From: Bacteroidales bacterium
GTDB lineage: Bacteria; Bacteroidota; Bacteroidia; Bacteroidales; Tenuifilaceae
Reading direction: 5' to 3'
Assembly: GCA_020636835.1 (NCBI GenBank)
Contig: JACJXC010000007.1
Span: 124,001-188,000, forward strand
DNA length: 64,000 bases
In this document: piece after piece, positions 28,129 to 36,067 of the stretch
How positions within the stretch are numbered: position 1 is the first letter of the stretch
How the letters are laid out: each line of letters begins with the position of its first letter
The notes under the pieces: generated by a model
What the model was told of the DNA's origin: nothing
Database searches by the model: none
The model's input: the letters and a program-made list of their open reading frames with translations, nothing else
Position numbers and translations under genes: made by a program

Positions 28129-28719
28129 ATGGATATTTACAATAAAAATTTGACTGAAAGGCTAGCCGCCAAAGTGAACGAGACTCAAAATTCTGTAATT
28201 GACGATATTCGCCAATGCTCAATGCTTAGCGCTCCAATTGCAGGCCATACAAACTTCACACTACACACCCTAACCGACACCAGCTACACCCCCATTGCCC
28301 AGTACAAATTACTGGACAACGGGGAGAATACAATTCTGCTGGATGGAACACCCCGGGGATGGGCGGAGGCAAACAGCATTGAGCAGCCATCGCTATCCAT
28401 TACCAACACCCTGGAATACGCAAAACAAGTGGTAAATACACTTTGGATTAACAATAGTAAACTTCAGGTGGTAACAAGTATCGAGGATATTGACTTTGCC
28501 CAAATGCCAAGCCCCGAAAAATTTGAAACCATACACGCGGCTATTAAGCCACCGGTGGTTTCGTTTCGCAGCAACTCGTTCACCATTTTGACATGCCTAC
28601 TCGAAGGGGACAGCCTTTACGACTGCATAATAACCATCAATCAGGGCGGAGAAATTGAGATAACCGACAAGAATCCTCTGCTAACCGGCATCCCCATCGA
28701 CGAATTGATCTGGGACTAA
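28129..28719 (+). CDS. Hypothetical cytoplasmic protein, 196 aa
   Basis: Not recognised. The frame also has an ATG at 28060, but those extra 23 residues (Tyr/His/Trp-rich) look unlike coding sequence and I prefer the ATG at 28129. The body reads like a folded alpha/beta protein: a helical start (NLTERLAAKVNETQNSVI), several strands (TILLDGTPRGWAEA, KLQVVTSIEDIDF), and a Gly/Asp-rich C-terminus (INQGGEIEITDKNPLLTG). No membrane helix or signal peptide. It lies 78 bp before fabD on the same strand, but fabD has its own consensus promoter. Confidence 0.6.
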   Translation: MDIYNKNLTERLAAKVNETQNSVIDDIRQCSMLSAPIAGHTNFTLHTLTDTSYTPIAQYKLLDNGENTILLDGTPRGWAEANSIEQPSLSITNTLEYAKQVVNTLWINNSKLQVVTSIEDIDFAQMPSPEKFETIHAAIKPPVVSFRSNSFTILTCLLEGDSLYDCIITINQGGEIEITDKNPLLTGIPIDELIWD

Positions 28720-28740
28720 AACCACATCGCCACAATACAA

Positions 28741-28770
28741 TTGAAGATTTCGAAAAATGGGTTACATTTG
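28741..28770 (+). promoter_or_regulatory. fabD promoter
   Basis: TTG (28741-28743), 19 nt, TACATTTG (28763-28770). An exact consensus match with a start codon 28 bp on. Confidence 0.75.
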
Positions 28771-28797
28771 TCGTGCTAAATCATTAACCCTAAAATT

Positions 28798-29682
28798 ATG
28801 AAAGCATACGTATTCCCCGGTCAGGGTGCACAATTTGTTGGTATGGGCAAAGACCTTTACGACAACTCGCCAATGGCCAAGGAGATGTTCGAAAAAGCAA
28901 ACCAAATTCTTGGTTTTCGAATTACCGACCTAATGTTTGCCGGCACCGACGAGGATTTGAAGCAAACCAAGGTTACTCAACCGGCAATATTCCTCCACTC
29001 AGTAATCCTATCAAAGGTTTTAGGTAACGATTTCAAACCCGAAATGGTGGCAGGGCATTCGCTAGGCGAATTTTCAGCCCTTGTTGCCGCTGGAGCGCTC
29101 AGCTTTGAAGATGGGTTGAAGCTGGTATCGGCACGCGCAATAGCCATGCAAAAGGCCTGCGAAAAGGAACCATCGACAATGGCTGCCGTACTTGGACTCG
29201 ACGACGAGAAGGTGGAAGAGATCTGCAACTCAATAGACGAAATTGTTGTTGCAGCAAACTATAATTGTCCGGGTCAACTTGTTATCTCGGGATCGATAAA
29301 AGGTATTGATATGGCCTGCCAAAAACTCACCGAGGCAGGTGCTAAACGTGCATTAAAGTTAGCCGTAGGCGGAGCATTCCACTCGCCATTGATGGAACCT
29401 GCCCGCCAAGAGCTTGAGGCTGCCATAAATGCAACTGCGTTCAACAAGCCAATTTGCCCCATATACCAAAATGTTGACGCTAAACCAACCAGCGATTCAG
29501 AAACAATCAAGAGGAATTTAGTTGCCCAGCTAACCGCTCCGGTACGTTGGACTCAAACAGCTAAAAATATGATTGCCGATGGCGCTACAGCGTTTGTAGA
29601 ACTAGGCCCAGGCAATGTACTTCAAGGATTAATTAAGAAAGTAGACAGAAGCATTGCAGCCGAAAGCAAGCAGTCGCTCTAA
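28798..29682 (+). CDS. fabD: Malonyl-CoA:ACP transacylase
   Basis: 294 aa, normal for FabD. It moves malonyl from CoA to acyl-carrier protein for fatty-acid elongation, in the cytoplasm. It starts with the conserved YVFPGQGAQFVGMG, has the nucleophile Ser in GHSLGEFSAL (about residue 88), the binding Arg in SARAIAMQ, the catalytic His in AFHSPLM and the end motif VELGPGNVLQGLIKK. It has its own promoter and is followed by a terminator shared with osmC. Confidence 0.96.
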   Translation: MKAYVFPGQGAQFVGMGKDLYDNSPMAKEMFEKANQILGFRITDLMFAGTDEDLKQTKVTQPAIFLHSVILSKVLGNDFKPEMVAGHSLGEFSALVAAGALSFEDGLKLVSARAIAMQKACEKEPSTMAAVLGLDDEKVEEICNSIDEIVVAANYNCPGQLVISGSIKGIDMACQKLTEAGAKRALKLAVGGAFHSPLMEPARQELEAAINATAFNKPICPIYQNVDAKPTSDSETIKRNLVAQLTAPVRWTQTAKNMIADGATAFVELGPGNVLQGLIKKVDRSIAAESKQSL

Positions 29683-29700
29683 TCTATGGCAATAATCATA

Positions 29701-29727
29701 AAAAAAACGGGCAATGCCCGTTTTTTT
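29701..29727. terminator. Bidirectional terminator between fabD and osmC-like gene
   Basis: A7-CGGGC-AAT-GCCCG-T7 between two convergent genes. The last T residues form part of the osmC-like stop codon. Confidence 0.9.
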
Positions 29728-30136
29728 ATTCCCCAAAATGGAAACGAATAGTTTGCTTCAGATCGGGGTGTAGGCTCTGCGCCACAGGGCACTCCTTGGC
29801 CGACAGCTCTATCAATTTACGCTCCTTGGGAGTGTAATTGTTATGCGGAAAATGCAGGTCGATAACAACCTCCACCACCCGTCGGGGATTTACTCCCATT
29901 ACCTTTTGCACACCGATTGAGGTTCCATCGATACTAAACCCGTGGGTTTGCGCCGCCATACCCATTATTGTAACCATACAAGTGGCCAGCGATGTAGCCA
30001 ACAAATCGGTAGGCGAAAAATACTCTCCCTTGCCGTTATTATCAACCGGCGCATCGGTAATTAGTTTATTCCCCGAGCGCACGTGTTCAGCCTCAGTTCT
30101 AAGACTTCCGGTGTATACTATACGCGATGTTTCCAT
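29726..30136 (-). CDS. OsmC/Ohr-family peroxide-reducing protein
   Basis: 136 aa from ATG 30134-30136. The two redox Cys of the family are visible: one in LATSLATCMVTIMG and one in KECPVAQSLHPD. Relatives reduce organic or other hydroperoxides, here fitting with the SODs in the window. The longer frame starts with a TTG inside a TAACTTTG sequence (30143-30150, minus strand) that matches the -7 box. If that box is used, the transcript would begin at or just before the ATG (nearly leaderless). Follows, on the same strand, the AsmA-like gene stop by 22-31 bp in divergent-free arrangement; operon membership is not certain. Confidence 0.85.
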   Translation of the reverse strand: METSRIVYTGSLRTEAEHVRSGNKLITDAPVDNNGKGEYFSPTDLLATSLATCMVTIMGMAAQTHGFSIDGTSIGVQKVMGVNPRRVVEVVIDLHFPHNNYTPKERKLIELSAKECPVAQSLHPDLKQTIRFHFGE

Positions 30137-30167
30137 AAAATTCAAAGTTACATTAAATCAAAAAGGT

Positions 30168-33100
30168 CTATTCTTTAACAACATTCTTCATTATCGATTC
30201 CCTAATCATTTTACGCAACTCCATTTGCCTATTCTGCAACAGTTTTCGAGACACAGGGCGATTAAGATCCTCGTACTTACACTTAACAGGCCGAACCTTT
30301 AAATCATCAACATTCCCACTTACATCAACGCATATTTTAACTGGCAACGGACTTTCCAGCAACGATATGTTATAGTTAAAACTCATATCCAAATTATGCC
30401 GCCCAGCAACAACCGCCTTATACTTATCCATTACAACCATAAAGGGATAAATATCTATCTCTTTTTTAAATATAGTAAACTCAGCAGACAAACTATCCAC
30501 CTTATTCTGAGCACCCTTTGTGAACCTCAAGGTTTTGGCAATTTCGGTAAACGTTTCGCCATCCATCAACACAAGATCATATCCTCTTATAGAAGATACC
30601 CCTCTAATTGTCGATTTTTTGGGCTTATACAAAGAATCCATGTAGGTTTCGGCAGCAAGATGAAACTCGGCATTCCCCTTAAACGACCGCAGCATGGGCA
30701 TCATGGTATCAATGCTTGGCACCATCTTCAGCAAATCCTCTATTTGAATATCCAGCATATGATAGTCAAAATATGCGTATAAATGATTCTTTCGAGGTGT
30801 TTTATATATGGCTGTAAGCTGCATTTTAGAGGCTGGAGTGGTAAAAAGCAAATCGTCGAGAACCAATAAGCCATCCCTAACCCTAACCTCCCCCCGGATA
30901 TCCCGAGCAACCTCAGTTCCAAATAAGGCCCTGTCGATTTTTGTTTTTAAAGTAACATCGATCCCCTTGGGAACCATATATGGTCCAGTTACACTAGACG
31001 AATCATCCACCACTGTTTGTTCATCAGTAGACGAACTGTCCTCTCCTATACCACTGGTTAGGCTCATTAACTGGAGTACATCGGTTTGACTTGAAACAAA
31101 ACTAAAGTCGCCCTTCAGCAACGAGTCGCCCCGGTAGTACGATAACATGTTGGTTAACGTTCCTGAAAGGCTAAAGTCGGACCGATCGATTTTTAGATGA
31201 CTCTCCTTAATATCAAACACTTCAGGCGAAAAATTCATCTTTATCGAAGGGATTTCGAGCGGACTATTGAGCATTGCTGTTCTAATAATTCCCTTATCCA
31301 AGCTCAACGTTCCCTTTGGCATCCATTGCAGCAACGAATCCTTCTGCGTAGGATCGTTCACAAGATTGGTATTTATACTAAATTTAACAATATCGACAGA
31401 ATTCCCATCCATTGCAGCACTGAGGTTAGCTGCCTCGCACTCCAAATCAATTTTGGGGGCATCCATAAAGTTTAAAACATTTGCCACCAAATGGGTTTTA
31501 TCTAGTTTCACAGTGCTTTCTCCAGCCTTTGCATTCAAGCCCAGATTGCTATAGGTAACGGCAACCTCGTCCTTTCGGCTTGGACCCTTCTGCGATAGCA
31601 TCACCAACTTACCCTTTGGCTTACGAATTTGAACATCGATGGTATCCATGCTAGCCGCCAACGAATCGATATCGAAAACACAGGCCACATCGGGGAGTCG
31701 GGTGGTATCCATAACATCGGACGTTTCCACCGTAATTATGCCATTCCGAATAAATGTCCTGGGCCCTTTGAGTATTCCCGCCTCAACATTTTCGGCTTGA
31801 ACCTTGGAGTAAAGGTATTGCGAATATTTATTCTGCTTATTCGGATTGGGTAGAGCAAAATCGACTTTGGTTTTATTGGTTTTCATGAATATACTGTCGA
31901 ATGCAAAATCGAAATCCGACAGCGTAACCGAGCCTGCAATTCTCATCTTATCGAGCAACATCTTTTCAACCTGCGACATCGAAAAGGCAGTTTGTACGTT
32001 ACCCGCCGCAATCCCTTTCATTTTGATATTCATATCCTCGGGGATAAAAGGCTTCAACTCCGACAGGTTCAGACGTCCTATTTGGGAATTCAGGTCGATT
32101 CGGATGTCGGAAAAAAGATGGTTAACCACTCCCTTTGTGCCAAATGACGATTTTGGGGTATTCGCGCTAAAACTATTTATTCTAAAATACGAAATTGCAT
32201 CATTTTTTAAATCGGAGTAGAACGTAAAATCGCCATTAATACTGCTTAAGGGCAATGGCAACGCATCGTATTTCAGCGTTCCATCGGTAAATACCATGTG
32301 AATATCCATCAGCGGCATTACCGAATCGGTGTAGAACCCGGATACCTTACCATCGGATTCAAAAAAGCCATCAACCTCAATTCCTTTAAGGTACGACTGA
32401 AAAGAAGCGGGTATTAATGCGATTGCTGTTGATACCGGGAATTTACGGAGTTCATACTCCACATCGGTGTTAATGCGCCTATTCACAGTGTCGTTCTCGA
32501 CAGTGCCCTTGAACGATAGCTCAATGCCGTTAATCGAAAACACCGATTCATCGAACTCAACGAAACTCCTTGCCATTACCACTTTTGAGGGAATCGCAAA
32601 TTTGATATCAGCGCTATCGAGGTATTTCGCTCCCTCAAAGTCAAAGGATACCAAGCTATTCTTCAGGTTGATATTGGTGATTAAGTTTACAGAATCCATT
32701 GCACCGGACATCTGTAGCGATAAAGCCCGAACATCGGCAGTCATTTTCGATTGCCTATCAACATAGGATAGATCAACGCCATCGAGCTCCACATTGTGAA
32801 TATCCAGTTTAAAAGCCGACGATGCGGATGTATCCTCAACAACGGCAGTATCGGGAGGTGTAATATCGAAGTTTGGTCTGCCCAAGCTATCCACAAAAGC
32901 ATTGATAGATCCTTTGCGTACAATAAGCTCATTAAGCACAATGTCGCCGCGCTTCCAGTACACGCCAACATCCACAACACCTATCAACTCGTCAAGACGA
33001 ACCAAGGTGTCGGACTGCGCATCGGGCATCGGGTTAATCAGCGCAAAACCGCTTACCTTAAGGCCAAATTTAGGGAAAGTGCTGAAGAAGGTTAGCTCAA

Positions 33101-33269
33101 CGCGCTCCACCTCCGATTGACAGGTTAAAAATTGCGCAGCCTGCTTCCTAACCACCGGGGTTAACCGCTCGGGGGTAAACACAAACCACAATGCAACACC
33201 AATAACGGAAAATACAACGAATAGCAGTATGGCCAACGCAAGAGCTATTCTTTTAAGCACTTTTTTCAT
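30168..33269 (-). CDS. AsmA-family protein
   Basis: 1033 aa. One N-terminal membrane anchor (IALALAILLFVVFSVIGVALWF) followed by a long periplasmic part built of repeated beta strands (VDLSYVDRQSKMTADVRAL; LDLECEA; KGNAEFHLAAE), the taco-like fold of the AsmA/YhdP/TamB superfamily. It opens with the AsmA pattern LTPVVRKQAAQFLTCQSEVERVEL and FPKFGLKVSGFALI. Members shape the outer membrane, probably by carrying phospholipid between membranes. The C-terminal end is basic (RQMELRKMIRES). A length near 1000 aa is normal for Bacteroidota members. The next gene downstream on the minus strand is the OsmC-like gene, 31 bp away; no functional link is implied. Confidence 0.85.
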   Translation of the reverse strand: MKKVLKRIALALAILLFVVFSVIGVALWFVFTPERLTPVVRKQAAQFLTCQSEVERVELTFFSTFPKFGLKVSGFALINPMPDAQSDTLVRLDELIGVVDVGVYWKRGDIVLNELIVRKGSINAFVDSLGRPNFDITPPDTAVVEDTSASSAFKLDIHNVELDGVDLSYVDRQSKMTADVRALSLQMSGAMDSVNLITNINLKNSLVSFDFEGAKYLDSADIKFAIPSKVVMARSFVEFDESVFSINGIELSFKGTVENDTVNRRINTDVEYELRKFPVSTAIALIPASFQSYLKGIEVDGFFESDGKVSGFYTDSVMPLMDIHMVFTDGTLKYDALPLPLSSINGDFTFYSDLKNDAISYFRINSFSANTPKSSFGTKGVVNHLFSDIRIDLNSQIGRLNLSELKPFIPEDMNIKMKGIAAGNVQTAFSMSQVEKMLLDKMRIAGSVTLSDFDFAFDSIFMKTNKTKVDFALPNPNKQNKYSQYLYSKVQAENVEAGILKGPRTFIRNGIITVETSDVMDTTRLPDVACVFDIDSLAASMDTIDVQIRKPKGKLVMLSQKGPSRKDEVAVTYSNLGLNAKAGESTVKLDKTHLVANVLNFMDAPKIDLECEAANLSAAMDGNSVDIVKFSINTNLVNDPTQKDSLLQWMPKGTLSLDKGIIRTAMLNSPLEIPSIKMNFSPEVFDIKESHLKIDRSDFSLSGTLTNMLSYYRGDSLLKGDFSFVSSQTDVLQLMSLTSGIGEDSSSTDEQTVVDDSSSVTGPYMVPKGIDVTLKTKIDRALFGTEVARDIRGEVRVRDGLLVLDDLLFTTPASKMQLTAIYKTPRKNHLYAYFDYHMLDIQIEDLLKMVPSIDTMMPMLRSFKGNAEFHLAAETYMDSLYKPKKSTIRGVSSIRGYDLVLMDGETFTEIAKTLRFTKGAQNKVDSLSAEFTIFKKEIDIYPFMVVMDKYKAVVAGRHNLDMSFNYNISLLESPLPVKICVDVSGNVDDLKVRPVKCKYEDLNRPVSRKLLQNRQMELRKMIRESIMKNVVKE

Positions 33270-33339
33270 TATTCAAAAATTTATCAAAACATACCTAAAA
33301 AAGGAGAGGGATACCCCAAAAATACTGTAATAACTTAAT

Positions 33340-33744
33340 TTACTTCTTTTTAGTCAATGAATATTTAACCACAGGGTTAGCTACCCGATCCTCATACTTC
33401 AAAGTAGTCGCAGTTAACTCTGTAACAGTATATGACTTTGGGATTCCTTGTCCGCCACCTTCCATAATATGAATATGGGTTAAGTCAGATTTCACTAAAG
33501 TCCATTCAAAGGTGGAAGCATTTTCATACTGAACATCCTCGGTAATATCCCAGGTTTTACCAGTCTTACTGCTTAAGTATTCATAGTGAACTTCATGATT
33601 TTTTTGCTCTTCGGAATCATACTCCATACTAATCCACTCGCCATAAAGCAACGTTTCGTCAAAAGACTCCTCGTCCTTTTCGCAGGAGGTAAACATTAAT
33701 GCGATTGACAAACAGGCAATCATGTAAATAAAAATTCTTTTCAT
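33340..33744 (-). CDS. Lipocalin-like lipoprotein
   Basis: 134 aa. Signal sequence with lipobox ALMFTSCEK (lipidated Cys about residue 21). The body begins ETLLYGEWISMEYD and ends LKYEDRVANPVVKYSLTKK, like the 'lipocalin-like' domain of Bacteroidota lipoproteins, where the opening G-x-W motif follows the linker. The leader AATTTTAAACAC directly before the ATG is shared with the barrel gene at 16201 and, with a G at the last base, with the adhesin at 13887. Ligand unknown. Confidence 0.7.
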   Translation of the reverse strand: MKRIFIYMIACLSIALMFTSCEKDEESFDETLLYGEWISMEYDSEEQKNHEVHYEYLSSKTGKTWDITEDVQYENASTFEWTLVKSDLTHIHIMEGGGQGIPKSYTVTELTATTLKYEDRVANPVVKYSLTKKK

Positions 33745-33818
33745 GTGTTTAAAATTTTATTAAGTAATTCATTATCAATAGTATTCAATTCTTGAAAAGT
33801 GATGTAATTTAGTAAAAA

Positions 33819-34280
33819 CTACTTTATCATTACCCCATGCAGCAGCCTAATCTGGCGCGCAAGCGAGTCGTTGGAATCCTGGTAATTGGTAAAATAGCTG
33901 TTTATCATCGATTTCATAAAAAAATTGGGTTTGGCGTAATTCACCTTCAGCAAGCTGGAGTAAACCAATGCGCGTATATCGGCTGGCCGAGTCTTTGTTT
34001 CCTCCAAAATCCATAATGTATGGCTAATCTTGTTCTTATCGCCCAAAAGGCTTACTGCATCTACAATCTGCTGATTCCCGTAACAATTCAGTTGTTGCAC
34101 CGAAACAGTACGGAAGCATTCCCGAATGCGACTCTCCACACCCGATAGTATTACTCCTCGAATATCACACTGCACAGCCAAGGAGTCAACCATACCACTA
34201 CGAACCGAATCAATACCCTGCCCATACATGGGGATATGTATAATCAAGAGAAAAAAAACATAAAAAAAACGTTCCTTCAT
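33819..34280 (-). CDS. Hypothetical secreted protein
   Basis: 153 aa from ATG 34278-34280 (MKERFFYVFFLLIIHIPMYGQG), a good signal peptide; the longer frame adds 22 unlikely residues. The mature part has two Cys (QCDIRG; RECFR) plus a third in LNCYGNQQ and ends in a helix (DSLARQIRLLHGVMIK). No family recognised. A TAAATTTG box (34286-34293, minus strand) lies so close to the start that a nearly leaderless message is possible. It lies about 75 bp upstream of the lipocalin-like gene; joint transcription is possible. Confidence 0.55.
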   Translation of the reverse strand: MKERFFYVFFLLIIHIPMYGQGIDSVRSGMVDSLAVQCDIRGVILSGVESRIRECFRTVSVQQLNCYGNQQIVDAVSLLGDKNKISHTLWILEETKTRPADIRALVYSSLLKVNYAKPNFFMKSMINSYFTNYQDSNDSLARQIRLLHGVMIK

Positions 34281-34518
34281 CTGTTCAAATTTAAAGCCTA
34301 GAGCTCGTTTCTCGAAAGTTAACAAAAAAAGCGGTGTAAATTGCAAGGCTCAACAAAAAAATCAAACCCAATAAACCACACAACGACCATTCCCTCTGCA
34401 CAAACTATGCCAAATACAAGCCTTACCAAAGCCCCTACGCCATCAACTGCCAATAAAATGACAAGAATGCAATAAATTAGTTGCAAATATGGTCCTAATC
34501 TGAAAAAAAGAACAACAA

Positions 34519-34543
34519 AAAAAGGAGCCGTGGGCTCCTTTTT
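34519..34543 (-). terminator. gdhA terminator
   Basis: GGAGCC-GTG-GGCTCC (34524-34529, 34533-34538) flanked by A and T runs, 20 bp after the gdhA stop. Confidence 0.88.
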
Positions 34544-34563
34544 CAAAAAATATTTAGTCGAAA

Positions 34564-35901
34564 TTAAAGTGTTCCAAGATCAACCATTGCGTTAGCAACC
34601 TTCATGAAACCTGCAATGTTTGCACCGTTAACATAGTTGATGTATCCATCTTTCTGAGTACCGTGCTCAACGCATGCAGAGTGGATGTTCTCCATGATTT
34701 GTTTTAAGTGACGATCAACCTCTTCGCTAGTCCAGCTCATCTTAAGGCTGTTTTGGCTCATCTCAAGACCAGAAGTAGCAACACCACCAGCGTTTACAGC
34801 TTTACCAGGAGCGTAAAGAATCTTATTCTTGATGAATAGTTCGATAGCCTCAGGAGTACATCCCATGTTAGAGATTTCGCCTACGCAGGTAACGCCATTC
34901 TTGATAAGAAGAGCAGCATCGTCGCCATTAAGCTCGTTTTGGATAGCGCAAGGAAGAGCAATGTCAACTTTTACTTCCCAAGGTTTTTTACCAGCGAAGA
35001 ACTTAGCGCTAGGGAATTTCTTAGCGTAAGGAGCAACGATATCCTGGTTAGAGTTACGTAGCTCTAGCATGTAGTCAATCTTCTCACCGCTAACGCCAGC
35101 CTCATCGTAGATATAACCATCGGGGCCAGAAATAGCAACAACTTTAGCACCTAGCTCAGTAGCTTTAAGGGCAGCACCCCAAGCCACGTTACCAAAACCA
35201 GATACAGATACGGTTTTACCTTTAATGCTGATACCACGAGTTTTTAACATGTGGTCAACAAAGTAGATACCACCAAAACCTGTAGCCTCAGGACGGATCA
35301 AAGAACCACCCCAGTTCAAACCTTTACCGGTAAGAACGCCAGTGTGCTCGCAAGCAAGTTTCTTGTACATACCGAACAAGAAGCCGATTTCGCGACCACC
35401 AACACCTATATCACCAGCAGGTACGTCGGTTTCAGGGCCAATGAATTTCCACAATTCTAGCATGAATGCTTGGCAGAAACGCATAATTTCAGCATCGCTA
35501 CGACCTTTAGGGTTGAAATCGGAACCACCTTTACCACCACCCATAGGCAATGTGGTAAGCGCATTCTTAAAGGTTTGCTCAAAACCTAAGAATTTAAGGG
35601 TTGATAGAGTTACGCTTGGGTGGAAACGCAAACCGCCTTTGTATGGTCCAATAGCACCGTTGAACTGCACTCTGTAACCAAGGTTGGTTTGAACATTACC
35701 CTCGTCGTCGGTCCAAGTAACCCTGAAAGTGAAGATACGATCGGGCTCAACGATACGCTCAATAATCTTTGCAGATTCGAATTTGGGGTTCTTGTCGTAA
35801 ACTTCTTTTACCGATTCAAGAACTTCGTGTACAGCCTGAAGGTACTCTTTTTCGCCTGGGTGCTTTCTTTCAAGCTCGGCCATTAATTTATTTACATCCA
35901 T
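34564..35901 (-). CDS. gdhA: Glutamate dehydrogenase (NADP-type)
   Basis: 445 aa, the length of hexameric NADP-dependent enzymes. It makes glutamate from 2-oxoglutarate and ammonia (or the reverse). Visible: the catalytic Lys motif LPMGGGKGGSDFNPKG, the substrate Asp in PAGDIGVGGREIGF, and the Rossmann GFGNVAWGAALKATELG. GISNMGCTPEAIE and GKAVNAGGVATSGLEMSQN finish the active site. ATG at 35901. The codon usage is more uniform than in neighbours (for example many agc/gta/aac), as expected for a highly expressed gene. Single-gene transcript with its own terminator. Confidence 0.96.
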   Translation of the reverse strand: MDVNKLMAELERKHPGEKEYLQAVHEVLESVKEVYDKNPKFESAKIIERIVEPDRIFTFRVTWTDDEGNVQTNLGYRVQFNGAIGPYKGGLRFHPSVTLSTLKFLGFEQTFKNALTTLPMGGGKGGSDFNPKGRSDAEIMRFCQAFMLELWKFIGPETDVPAGDIGVGGREIGFLFGMYKKLACEHTGVLTGKGLNWGGSLIRPEATGFGGIYFVDHMLKTRGISIKGKTVSVSGFGNVAWGAALKATELGAKVVAISGPDGYIYDEAGVSGEKIDYMLELRNSNQDIVAPYAKKFPSAKFFAGKKPWEVKVDIALPCAIQNELNGDDAALLIKNGVTCVGEISNMGCTPEAIELFIKNKILYAPGKAVNAGGVATSGLEMSQNSLKMSWTSEEVDRHLKQIMENIHSACVEHGTQKDGYINYVNGANIAGFMKVANAMVDLGTL

Positions 35902-36067
35902 TGCTAAATTTTTTAATTTGTAAAACTCTGTGTTTTATTTAACTAGTCAGGTTTTATTCCCTGAAAAAAGTTGTTCAAATTTGAGTGTTAATAATGACAT
36001 TTCAAAAGAAAACGCTCATATAAAAATATGATCTTAAACAGTTTTTTCAATCTTTTCTTATAATCTT

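Noticed and set aside
34319..34546. 75-codon hydrophobic minus-strand frame between gdhA and the secreted protein
   Set aside because: It begins inside the gdhA terminator hairpin and has no plausible leader. Its Val/Phe/Leu richness comes from A/T-rich spacer.
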